Below, piece by piece: positions 15,359 to 22,697 of a stretch of 35,681 nucleotides of DNA. Where the stretch lies: assembly GCA_022706825.1 (NCBI GenBank), contig JAKJBU010000010.1, positions 1 through 35,681 on the forward strand. The letters are read 5' to 3'. The first letter of the stretch is position 1, and every line of letters begins with the position of its first letter. This DNA is from Bacillota bacterium (lineage in GTDB: Bacteria; Bacillota; Clostridia; Lutisporales; Lutisporaceae). Below the pieces are notes generated by a model, which made no database searches, was not told where the DNA came from, and saw only the letters and a list, made by a program, of their open reading frames with translations. The position numbers were made by a program, and so were the translations under genes.

Positions 15359-16960
15359 TCAATCCTCCAGTGACGTAAAATATTCTTTAACCATATCCTT
15401 CATTCCCGGGGGTATGTCTGATGCACTAATGCTTTCCATCGCTCTGTCCTTATACCGGCCGATTATCTGATTATACGGCACCGATGTTCCCCGAACCGTC
15501 CTGCTCTTGTCTGTTATGACCTGTTCAACAGTGCCTCCCGTACCTTTCTTTCCGCTGAGGTTGGAGGTTGTGCCGTCTCCCCCTAATGTCTGCGGGGTAA
15601 ATATCTTCTCATACTCCCCGTCTTTTTTCACTGAGCCGTCCTTTTTACTGATGCCTGAGCTGCCGGAAGGTATGGGGGCCTGATCCTCATTACCCATGTC
15701 CGTACCGCTTCCGGCTCCGCTTCCCTGTCCGGATCCCTGGCCGTTTCCAACCGGCTGATTGCCCTGGCCTTGCCGGCCATTGCCGCCGGCTGCGTTACCC
15801 TGGCCCTGGTGTCCTCCTCCATCTTGCCCGGTTTGGTTTTGCCCTTGGCTGCTTTGGCTGCTGTTTGCGGCTCCAAGCTCTTTTGCAAGCTCGGATATTG
15901 CATTCCTGATGCTTTCATTCTCCATAAGCTCGGAAATGCTTTTATCCAATTCGCCAAGCTCACTTGATATGTCCCCAAGCTCGCCGGAGGCAAGCTTCTC
16001 TGCCAGCCCTGCAAATGCCTTGCTTAACTCCGGATTATTCTTTATTTCCTGTGCCAGCCTGGACAATTCTTCCGCAAGCTTCTGCTTCTCGACCGTTGAA
16101 AGCTTCCTTAAAGCTTCCGCCATTTTCCTTATATTTTCCTTGAAAGCCTTCTCATCACCGTTTTTTATCATATCCGCAAGGGCTTTTGTCATCTCATTTT
16201 TTGAAAGAACATCTACTATATTTTCCAAATCTTCAACCTTTGCATATTTTTCCTTGATATACTCCAGCTTCTTTTCAGCTCTGCCAAGGGCTTTGCTTAT
16301 TTCCTTCTCATCCTTGGCTGCCTTAAGCTCCTGCTTAAGTTCCGCAAGCCTTGCCTCCAGTTCCTTTTTCTGTTCTTCGGAAAGCTTCGGATTTCTTTTT
16401 ACCTTCTCAACCAGCTTGTCAGCCTTCTTCTGCTGTTCGGTTATTTTTTCCTTTAGGCTGTGAAGCTCCTCTGCCCTTTCTGCCATAGGATTCGGAATGA
16501 AACCGGAAAGTGCAAGAACTATCGTCAAAATAACACATATCAATAAATACCTCCTGTTTGGCTTAAGAGGTATTTTCTTCTTGTAATCCGTTACTTTAAG
16601 ATGTGCCAGGGCATCATTCTTTTCAAGAACCGCAAAGGCGGATTGGCTGCCGATAAGCTCAAGGGCAGTGACTATCCTTTCCTGCAGGCCCATGGAATCT
16701 GCCTTAAGTGCGGCATAATCGTTTCCGGGTGTCTTGAAGGAGGAATACAGAAATGCAGCCAGCACAACCGATGCCGCTATCTTGATTATGGCCAGATATA
16801 CATTGTAAATGGGAACAAATCTTGCAGCAACAGCCACCCCTATTCCAAGACACAATGCCAATATAAACCCAAGTATAATACTGTTTATGATAAAAGCGGC
16901 ATGCAGCCTGTCTCTTATGCACCTCACCATTCTTATCAGTTCTTTATCGACAGGACTCAT
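15359..16960 (-). CDS. Coiled-coil membrane protein of the MoxR/VWA operon (DUF4175-like)
   Basis: A 533-residue protein from the ATG at 16960 (GAGGAG upstream). Three hydrophobic helices lie in the first 160 residues (FIINSIILGFILALCLGIGVAV; YLAIIKIAASVVLAAFLYS; YLLICVILTIVLALSGFI). Then come about 200 residues of Lys/Glu-rich heptad helix, and a Gly/Gln/Asn-rich linker (about 375-440) of short GQG and GNG repeats. A conserved-looking C-terminal domain follows (YEKIFTPQTLGGDG .. SVPYNQIIGRYKDRAMESI .. IPPGMKDMVKEYFTSLED). The architecture resembles DUF4175-type proteins found beside MoxR and VWA genes. Long cytoplasmic or extracytoplasmic coiled coil suggests a scaffold. Specific role unknown. 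Confidence 0.75.
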   Translation of the reverse strand: MSPVDKELIRMVRCIRDRLHAAFIINSIILGFILALCLGIGVAVAARFVPIYNVYLAIIKIAASVVLAAFLYSSFKTPGNDYAALKADSMGLQERIVTALELIGSQSAFAVLEKNDALAHLKVTDYKKKIPLKPNRRYLLICVILTIVLALSGFIPNPMAERAEELHSLKEKITEQQKKADKLVEKVKRNPKLSEEQKKELEARLAELKQELKAAKDEKEISKALGRAEKKLEYIKEKYAKVEDLENIVDVLSKNEMTKALADMIKNGDEKAFKENIRKMAEALRKLSTVEKQKLAEELSRLAQEIKNNPELSKAFAGLAEKLASGELGDISSELGELDKSISELMENESIRNAISELAKELGAANSSQSSQGQNQTGQDGGGHQGQGNAAGGNGRQGQGNQPVGNGQGSGQGSGAGSGTDMGNEDQAPIPSGSSGISKKDGSVKKDGEYEKIFTPQTLGGDGTTSNLSGKKGTGGTVEQVITDKSRTVRGTSVPYNQIIGRYKDRAMESISASDIPPGMKDMVKEYFTSLED

Positions 16961-16989
16961 AAATATCACTCCTCATAACCCCATAACCC

Positions 16990-17901
16990 CTATATGCTGT
17001 CCGAAGCCTTTTTCTTTTTTCTTCCTCGGAATCTTATATAACTGAATATGCTCTTTCTTACCGGATTTATCCTTGCAGCTGACAGTATCAGCAGCACTGC
17101 AGACAATACAATATCAAATATTATATTCCCAAGCCAGGGACTGATTGCATTCGCAGCATTGGGATTCTGGCCTGATCCTGCAGAAAGCCCTAAAAAAGCA
17201 TTTATACCTCCATAATACCCAAATTGCTCGGCAAGAAGCGAACCGAAGCCTGTCAACGGGTTTGAATATAATATCGGCAAGAATTTATTATAATCCCAAT
17301 TGTAAAAAATCCTTATATAGAATACTCCTATGAATATGGTTCCAAAAGCCAGGAACGCCAAGGTGCCATATGTAAAAACCGTGGAGGCTGTCGTCCTTTT
17401 CAGGTGCGCAGAGAAAAATATTCCGATACAGCCTATAGTCACCGCCGTCACAATATAAAAGCCGAAAAGCTGCATTACCTCCTTTATTGATATCCCCCCA
17501 AACAGAAATACCATGGAGAAAAGCGGAAAAGAAGCAATAATGAGCAGCAGAGTCTGGCTGGTAGAAGCAAAAAGCTTTCCCGTTATAATGGATATAGGTT
17601 TGAGTCTTGTACAAAGCACCAGATCCAGAGTCTGCTTCTCCCTTTCTCCCGATATGGCTCCTGCTGTAAGTGCCGGAACAATAAACATTATAAGCATGAA
17701 TTGAAACACGGCAAGAGCCGTATATGCACCTATGGATACCTGAGGATCAATGTTTGAGCTATAAGGGTCCATGAATGTGGTGTAGATGATAAAAACTGCT
17801 ACAACAGTAAGCACCAGGAGGTATAAAGCAATTATTCCCGCTGCCTTCCAGCCCCTCATTCTTACTTTCAGTTCCTTTAAAAGCACAGGATTTATGTTCA
17901 T
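16990..17901 (-). CDS. ABC-2 type transporter permease
   Basis: A 303-residue integral membrane protein. The start MNINPVLLKELKVRMRGWKAAGIIALYLLVL is typical of ABC-2 permeases (N-terminal KEL..R on the cytoplasmic side before helix 1). It is followed by the AGAISGEREKQTLDLVLCTRLKP coupling-helix block, which is diagnostic of the ABC-2 family, and about six hydrophobic helices in total. It overlaps the ATPase gene by 4 bp (ATGA), so the two form one transporter. ABC-2 systems usually export lipids, polysaccharides, drugs or peptides, and some are required for gliding or envelope complexes. The substrate here is unknown, but the context suggests a role tied to the MoxR/VWA machine. Confidence 0.9.
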   Translation of the reverse strand: MNINPVLLKELKVRMRGWKAAGIIALYLLVLTVVAVFIIYTTFMDPYSSNIDPQVSIGAYTALAVFQFMLIMFIVPALTAGAISGEREKQTLDLVLCTRLKPISIITGKLFASTSQTLLLIIASFPLFSMVFLFGGISIKEVMQLFGFYIVTAVTIGCIGIFFSAHLKRTTASTVFTYGTLAFLAFGTIFIGVFYIRIFYNWDYNKFLPILYSNPLTGFGSLLAEQFGYYGGINAFLGLSAGSGQNPNAANAISPWLGNIIFDIVLSAVLLILSAARINPVRKSIFSYIRFRGRKKKKASDSI

Positions 17902-18827
17902 TGCTCATCATCCCCCTTTGTCACCTTCATGAATACATCCTCCAGATTGCCGTCCATCTGTGCAAAGGATACAACAGGTATTCCCCTGTTTATCAAGTCA
18001 GACAGCACCCTGCTCATCTCCCCGTCGCCGCCTCCGAAGCCCGCCTGTATGGTATTCTCACCGATCACAAGCTTATCGACAAAAGGATACTCCTTCAGAA
18101 TCAATACCGCATCATCAAGCCTGTCTCTGACCTTAAGCCTCACAACCTTCTTATTATAAACCTGCTGCATTATCTCTTCGTTACTGCCGCTTATCACCAT
18201 TCTGCCCTGGTCTATGATCCCTATGCTGGTGCAAAGCTCCGCCAGCTCGGGAAGTATGTGGGAGCTTATGATTATCGTCTTTCCCATGCCTTTCAGGTTC
18301 TTCAATATTTCCTTCATTTCGAACCTTGCCCTGGGATCCATTCCGGAAGCCGGTTCGTCAAGCACAAGGAGCCTGGGGTTGTGAACCAGGCTGCGGGCAA
18401 GACAGAGCCGCTGCTTCATACCCCTTGAAAGGCTGTCTACATATGCTTCTCTCTTACTGCCGAGGTCTACAAGCTCCAAAAGGTCATCGGTGATTCTCTT
18501 CCTTTCCTGACCTTTAATATTATATATTGAGGCATAAAACTCCAGATATTCGTTTACCTTCAGGTCGTCATACACTCCGAAGAAATCAGGCATGTATCCG
18601 ATTTTTTCCTTCATCCTCCTGCTGTTCCGTATGATATCCACTCCATCCAGGGTTATTTCCCCGGAGGTAGCTCTTAAAAGCCCGCAGATAATTTTCATTG
18701 TAGTGGTTTTACCCGCTCCGTTGGGACCTACGAAACCGAATATTTCTCCTTCCGGAACATCCAGATTCAGCTCTGAGACTGCCTGGAACCTTCCGTACCT
18801 CTTGTTCAAATTCCTTATAGAAAGCAT
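17898..18827 (-). CDS. ABC transporter ATP-binding protein
   Basis: A 309-residue ATPase. Walker A is GPNGAGKT (34-41), the Q-loop region is IGYMPDFFGVYDDL (no Gln, as in many ABC-2 ATPases), the signature is LSRGMKQ (133-139), and Walker B is LLVLDE (153-158) followed by PASGMD. The switch His is in IIISSHILPE. The extra C-terminal segment of about 85 residues (VVRLKVRDRLDDAVLIL .. GVVSFAQMDGNLEDVFMKVT) is the usual tail of ABC-2 exporters. The ATG shares one base with the previous stop (TAATG), and the 3' end overlaps the permease by four bases. Translational coupling suggests fixed stoichiometry. Confidence 0.95.
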   Translation of the reverse strand: MLSIRNLNKRYGRFQAVSELNLDVPEGEIFGFVGPNGAGKTTTMKIICGLLRATSGEITLDGVDIIRNSRRMKEKIGYMPDFFGVYDDLKVNEYLEFYASIYNIKGQERKRITDDLLELVDLGSKREAYVDSLSRGMKQRLCLARSLVHNPRLLVLDEPASGMDPRARFEMKEILKNLKGMGKTIIISSHILPELAELCTSIGIIDQGRMVISGSNEEIMQQVYNKKVVRLKVRDRLDDAVLILKEYPFVDKLVIGENTIQAGFGGGDGEMSRVLSDLINRGIPVVSFAQMDGNLEDVFMKVTKGDDEQ

Positions 18828-21232
18828 TATTTGACACTTCCCTTCACAGAAATCCGAGGAAGCTGAGCATCGGCATCACTCAATTCTATTTTCAGCTTAA
18901 GCATGCTGCTGCCGTCCAAATATTTTCCAAGGAGTTCTCCATGTATTTCAAAGTCCCTGTAGTCTCCCTCATCCCATTCCTTCTTTTCATTATCCCATAT
19001 ATACTGCTTAACACGCTGGGTATCTCCTACCGTATACTGTATATTAATACTCTCAGCTCTGATGTCGTCAATTTTGTAATGTACTTCAAAGGAACCCCGT
19101 CCATAGAACGTCTTTCCGTAATCATCATAATTCCCTGCATCCAAATTATTGACAACCTCAGGCTTCAGAAAGCCAAGGGGGTATTCCACGTTTTTTCCGT
19201 CCCTGAATCTCAGATTCACCTTGGAGGTAATGAAGGCCTTTTCATACTTTCTGGTCTCCCTGCCGTTTACCAGCAGATCTTCGGCTACAGGGGTGCTGCT
19301 CCAGGCAATGAGCTGTGCCTCATAGCCCTGATACGCCTCATACATAAGGCTATGCTCCAGCACATGCCTTTTTTGAAGATTCAGCCTGAATTCCGTCATC
19401 TCTTCCGGAGTCAGCCTGGTATTTCGATTGACCCTATTAGATCCGGAATAGGGATCCTTGTATATTGCATTTATCAGTTCATATCTTTGTCCGAAATAAC
19501 TGCTGGGTTTTACATCTATCTGCTTTGTTTCCCCATTTTTTACAGGCCCTACACCGGCATATTGAGTCGGAGTAATTATATAGCATTCGTCCAGGTCAAA
19601 GCCTGAACTGTTGATTATTGTTCCTGTAAAAGAACCCTTTGCATAATTCAGATTACTCTCCAGCCTGCCGGAAAACTCTTTACCGGTCTCCATATCAAGG
19701 GTCTTCATGCTCCATACGCCGCTTTTGTAAAATTCCAGCACCGTCCTGGGAGCCAGGGTAATCTTTGAATCTATTCTTCCTGAAGTATTTTCATTGTCTA
19801 TAGGCCCTCTGTAGTAATTATCGTTCATTCTGAGAGGCTTAACCTTAAAATCTCCGGCTGCTTCAATCCTTATATTATCTTTATTGGGAGTGAAGACCCC
19901 TGCATAAACCTTGGGGCTTATAATTCCGCTGTTATCAATATCCACCAGTGATATGACATTTGTGACGGGTCCGGTCAGTCTGGTTCCCGCACCGGTAAGA
20001 TATACGACTCCCGAGAAGGCTATCGAAAGCACAGGTACGGTCAACCACATCAGCTCCCGTCTATCCATGCGCTTCAGTATAAAATAGCTTGTGGGGGCAG
20101 CCAGCAATATATATGCAATATATATGAACACCATATGGAAGGGTTTTGGCTGAGGCAGCTCCGGTATATTCCTGAGCGCATTATCTATGGCATAAAAATC
20201 ATCTCTGACTATAATTCTTTTTTGATATATGTCACTGAAATAGTACTGCGGCATTATGCCCACAATCAAGTTATCCGCAAAGGCGCTGTTCCCGACCCAT
20301 GTGGAAAGGGGCTCCATTCCGAAGTCAAAGGAGGCTACTCCCACCACGCCTTTGCCTTTCTCGATCTTCTGCAGCAATACAAAATCACCGTCTTTAATCC
20401 CTGGTGTGCTGTTATTCATGGTTATATCCGATACGCTTATGCTCATTGCCGGCCCGGTCTTGCTCCCTGCCATCTCATTCAGGCTTGAGGTTGTGAGTGT
20501 ACTCACTTCTCCTACCTCTCCCGTAATGAAATCATCCTTAAAGACTGCCAGGGTCTTATTATGGGAAGGCCCTGTTCCTATAATAAGCATTCCGCCCTCC
20601 GACACCCACCTCTTCAAAGTCTCATACTGTGCTGTACTGAGCCTTGAAGTGTCATAATTGTTTATGACTATTACATTGAATGCCTTCAACACATCCATGT
20701 CCTCCGGAAAACTATCCTCATCCAGCTTTACGTTTTTTGTGCTTATATTGCCGAAGCTCTTCATGGACACCTTATTTATATATTTAACACTGTCAAAATC
20801 GTCACTTAGTATCCCTATGGCATAGGTATCCGCACTTAATCCCGGATCTATCCTGAAGGATTTTTTACTTATAATGTTATCCCCTTCTGCAAGATTTACA
20901 TTAATCTTGGTGTTGAATACATTCATAGGAACATTCATCAGGAACTTTTTGACGGAATTCCTGGGCAGATTTACGTTTATCGCATATATTGTAATACTGC
21001 CGTATTGATTGGGCATTTCAACCTGCAGCTCACCGTTTATATCCCGAAGGCTGTTTTCTATTTCAAAATATACCGGTGCAGCAAAGCCAATTTTATAGAA
21101 TTTATCAAAGCCCACCTTCATATCGATTCTTATTTCATCCTTTGCCTCAGCCTGCAAGAGCTGCATCGCAGGCCGCCCAATAATCAAAGCAAGCATTAGG
21201 ATGAATGCAGCTGCTCTTAATACTTTTTTCAA
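18827..21232 (-). CDS. Exported GATase-like membrane protein, first gene of the MoxR/VWA/ABC operon
   Basis: An 801-residue protein with a signal or anchor (LRAAAFILMLALIIGRPAMQLL). A beta-rich domain follows to about 130, then a Rossmann-like GATase-fold segment (FNVIVINNYDTSRLSTAQ .. LKRWVSEGGMLIIGTGPS, about 185-223) lacking an obvious catalytic Cys. Two central helices (about 366-386, 394-414) and a large beta-rich C-terminal half with a Tyr-rich final domain complete it. GATase-like folds in exported proteins next to ABC-2 transporters recall the GldG and DUF4350 types, but no clear family match can be made by eye. The start is TTG at 21232 with GGGGG upstream. A candidate TATAAT (21289-21294, minus strand) lies upstream without a convincing -35. 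The structured element 21321-21913 ends 89 bp upstream. Confidence 0.75.
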   Translation of the reverse strand: MKKVLRAAAFILMLALIIGRPAMQLLQAEAKDEIRIDMKVGFDKFYKIGFAAPVYFEIENSLRDINGELQVEMPNQYGSITIYAINVNLPRNSVKKFLMNVPMNVFNTKINVNLAEGDNIISKKSFRIDPGLSADTYAIGILSDDFDSVKYINKVSMKSFGNISTKNVKLDEDSFPEDMDVLKAFNVIVINNYDTSRLSTAQYETLKRWVSEGGMLIIGTGPSHNKTLAVFKDDFITGEVGEVSTLTTSSLNEMAGSKTGPAMSISVSDITMNNSTPGIKDGDFVLLQKIEKGKGVVGVASFDFGMEPLSTWVGNSAFADNLIVGIMPQYYFSDIYQKRIIVRDDFYAIDNALRNIPELPQPKPFHMVFIYIAYILLAAPTSYFILKRMDRRELMWLTVPVLSIAFSGVVYLTGAGTRLTGPVTNVISLVDIDNSGIISPKVYAGVFTPNKDNIRIEAAGDFKVKPLRMNDNYYRGPIDNENTSGRIDSKITLAPRTVLEFYKSGVWSMKTLDMETGKEFSGRLESNLNYAKGSFTGTIINSSGFDLDECYIITPTQYAGVGPVKNGETKQIDVKPSSYFGQRYELINAIYKDPYSGSNRVNRNTRLTPEEMTEFRLNLQKRHVLEHSLMYEAYQGYEAQLIAWSSTPVAEDLLVNGRETRKYEKAFITSKVNLRFRDGKNVEYPLGFLKPEVVNNLDAGNYDDYGKTFYGRGSFEVHYKIDDIRAESINIQYTVGDTQRVKQYIWDNEKKEWDEGDYRDFEIHGELLGKYLDGSSMLKLKIELSDADAQLPRISVKGSVK

Positions 21233-21348
21233 TGCTTAACCCCCGTATCAAGTCAATTTTTCTTTCATTATGAACAGTCATACCCATTATTATAGACGCA
21301 ATGCATAGGGCAAATGTTTCGCAGTATATGAATAATGCGACACAACTA

Positions 21349-21604
21349 TAAGTTTGCATAACCCTCCGCAAGAGACAGTATAGTATATCGAGGCACACGG
21401 ATTATGATTTTGACAGGGCTACTAATATGCCTTTGGAAAAGTTCTGACGGTGTCAAAAGGCCCTCCATGGCCCGAGACACCTAAGCCGACCTCCTGTCGG
21501 CTTCACGAACTTTTTACCAAAGCCATATCAGAGGCCTGTTGACAAAATACATAAAAGTGTGCCCTGCTATACTATACAAGCTCTTGCTTGGTTATGCAAC
21601 TTAC
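21349..21604. repeat. Giant imperfect inverted repeat (256 nt)
   Basis: Successive segments of the left half pair in order with the right half. GCATAACC 21356-21363 pairs with 21590-21597. GCAAGAG 21368-21374 pairs with 21581-21587. GTATAGTATA 21378-21387 pairs with 21568-21577. GGCACAC 21392-21398 pairs with 21557-21563. ATTTTG 21407-21412 pairs with 21543-21548. ACAGG 21413-21417 pairs with 21535-21539. ATATG and CTTTGG 21425-21436 pair with 21517-21528. AAAAGTTC 21437-21444 pairs with 21507-21514. The apex holds two hairpins: GGTGTC/GACACC (21449-21481) and GCCGAC/GTCGGC (21485-21501). Symmetric internal loops interrupt the stem. No ORF runs through it. Confidence 0.85.
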
Positions 21605-21623
21605 AGAATATGCCTTGTATATC

Positions 21624-21905
21624 AAGAAAATGCAAATACCGACGTGGGGAAGCTATCTTCGACGAAACCTTCCACCTGACCTCGGAACGGGAATACCCCA
21701 GAGGAAAAGCTAGTCTCACGACGCTTTTCCTTCGCTAGGGAACCCTATGGTTCCCTTCGACGGATGCAAGCATCCTGAGCACCCTCCTTTATCGGCAGGG
21801 GGCTTCTCCCCCTTGCATCCCCCGCTTTGGAAGGTGAGGAGAACATACTTCCCCTACAGTCGGAGTACTTTACAAACCTGTAGGTATATATTGCGCAATT
21901 TTCTT
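21624..21905. ncRNA. Candidate multibranched structured RNA domain (unidentified)
   Basis: Nested long-range pairings enclose a row of hairpins. GAAAA 21626-21630 pairs with TTTTC 21899-21903. ATACC 21636-21640 pairs with GGTAT 21883-21887. GGGGAAG 21646-21652 pairs with CTTCCCC 21848-21854. ACCTTCC 21667-21673 pairs with GGAAGGT 21829-21835. Inside are perfect hairpins GGAAAAGC/GCTTTTCC (21703-21730), AGGGAACC/GGTTCCCT (21737-21756), GGATGC/GCATCC (21762-21775) and GGGGG/CCCCC (21798-21812). A further hairpin CTACAG/CTGTAG (21854-21883) competes with the outer stems. Strand and transcription are unknown. I could not match it to tmRNA, 6S, RNase P, SRP or a group II intron. Confidence 0.5.
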
Positions 21906-21915
21906 CATATGCGAA

Positions 21916-21957
21916 TTTAAATATAATTAAGTCTTGTCTGACTTAATTATATTTAAA
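21916..21957. repeat. Perfect 18-bp AT-rich inverted repeat at a gene end
   Basis: Arms 21916-21933 and 21940-21957 are perfectly complementary with a 6-nt loop. The hairpin spans the stop codon (21943-21945) and last codons of the minus-strand gene 21943-22515. No T-run follows on either strand, so it is an atypical terminator if it is one. It may instead protect the 3' end of the transcript or mark an element boundary. Confidence 0.75.
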
Positions 21958-22515
21958 GCTGATTTTCGTATTTTTGAGTCTTATATATCTTTTCAGCCTG
22001 CCAGAAACCTCCTGCCTGGCAAAAAAGAATAATGAAAATGCCTCCCATAAGAATACCCAACCGCCGACGGTAAGCCCCTCTATTAAGATAACGGTAAAAA
22101 AACCGGGCTCTGCTTTCTGTCCTGACAAGTATCCCACCGATAAGAAAGCAACAGCCATTACAATATAGAAAAATATTTTTTGCCTGATTTGCATTAACTC
22201 TTTTCTGATGAAATGAACGCTATAGTCAAAATAATTCTTTATCCCCACTCTTGAAAGTTTTTCTTTTTCCTTGTCATATTGGTCTTCAGGCAGGTAAAAC
22301 ATCAGTTCCAGAGGAAATTCAAGGGGAATATCGGAATCGCATTCTTCCAGAAAACTTATAAGTTCCGGATCCACATCCCTTCTCTTGATCGGAGAAGGAT
22401 CCCAGCCGTTGAAAATCTCATTGTAATCGATTAATGAGACCTCAATAATATACGCATTTGTATCCGGATTCATCTTATATATCTGTTTCAGATAGTTCTT
22501 CTTTTTCTTAAACAT
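21943..22515 (-). CDS. Unknown protein with two C-terminal membrane helices
   Basis: A 190-residue protein I cannot name. The N-terminal half is soluble and acidic, with a motif-like block (YIIEVSLIDYNEIFNGWDPSPIKRRDVDPELISFLEECDSDIPLEFP split over 22-69). I believe this recurs in uncharacterised clostridial proteins, where it precedes ..FYLPEDQYDKEKEKLS. Two hydrophobic helices follow (about 114-130 IFFYIVMAVAFLSVGYL; 138-160). It ends in a basic tail. The ATG at 22515 follows ACGGAGGTT. Divergent from the RocB-type gene and followed by the structured element, so it is probably monocistronic. Confidence 0.7.
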   Translation of the reverse strand: MFKKKKNYLKQIYKMNPDTNAYIIEVSLIDYNEIFNGWDPSPIKRRDVDPELISFLEECDSDIPLEFPLELMFYLPEDQYDKEKEKLSRVGIKNYFDYSVHFIRKELMQIRQKIFFYIVMAVAFLSVGYLSGQKAEPGFFTVILIEGLTVGGWVFLWEAFSLFFFARQEVSGRLKRYIRLKNTKISFKYN

Positions 22516-22697
22516 GAGGAACCTCCGTACATAGTATAAATACTGATGTTATGTATATATTATCCCAATTACTGGCTTTTGTAAACTTTCCGGATGCCAG
22601 GCACCATTTATTCTGGTAAAATGTAAGTATATATTTTGCACATGTGAATACAATGCAAAGTGTTTAGTGCAAAATACACGGAAGCGGAGGAGTATTA

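Larger units (their letters stand above)
21321..21913. mobile_element. Large intergenic element with the same ends as the GC-rich repeats
   Basis: A non-coding block of about 593 bp filling most of the 710-bp gap 21233-21942. The left end reads ATATGAATAATGCGAC (about 21326-21341) and the right end GCAATTTTCTTCATATGC (about 21895-21912). These match the left and right ends of copies A to D, especially copy B on the right. The interior bears no similarity to the GGGGAC core. It instead contains two highly structured domains, described separately. Interpretation as a non-autonomous mobile element is inference. No target duplication was established. Confidence 0.6.

Noticed and set aside
15270-15362. 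31-codon N-terminal extension of the MoxR ATPase
   Set aside because: It would translate the hairpin and tandem 15-mer. The downstream ATG has a strong AGGAGG site and matches the usual family start.
21399-21420. tmRNA-like start (GGATT .. GACAGGG)
   Set aside because: No tRNA-like 3' end, no tag frame and no CCA motif. The match is a few bases only.
21557-21905. Group II intron (GTGTGCC resembles a GUGYG 5' end)
   Set aside because: No domain V hairpin or intron-encoded protein, and the motif is one arm of the giant inverted repeat.
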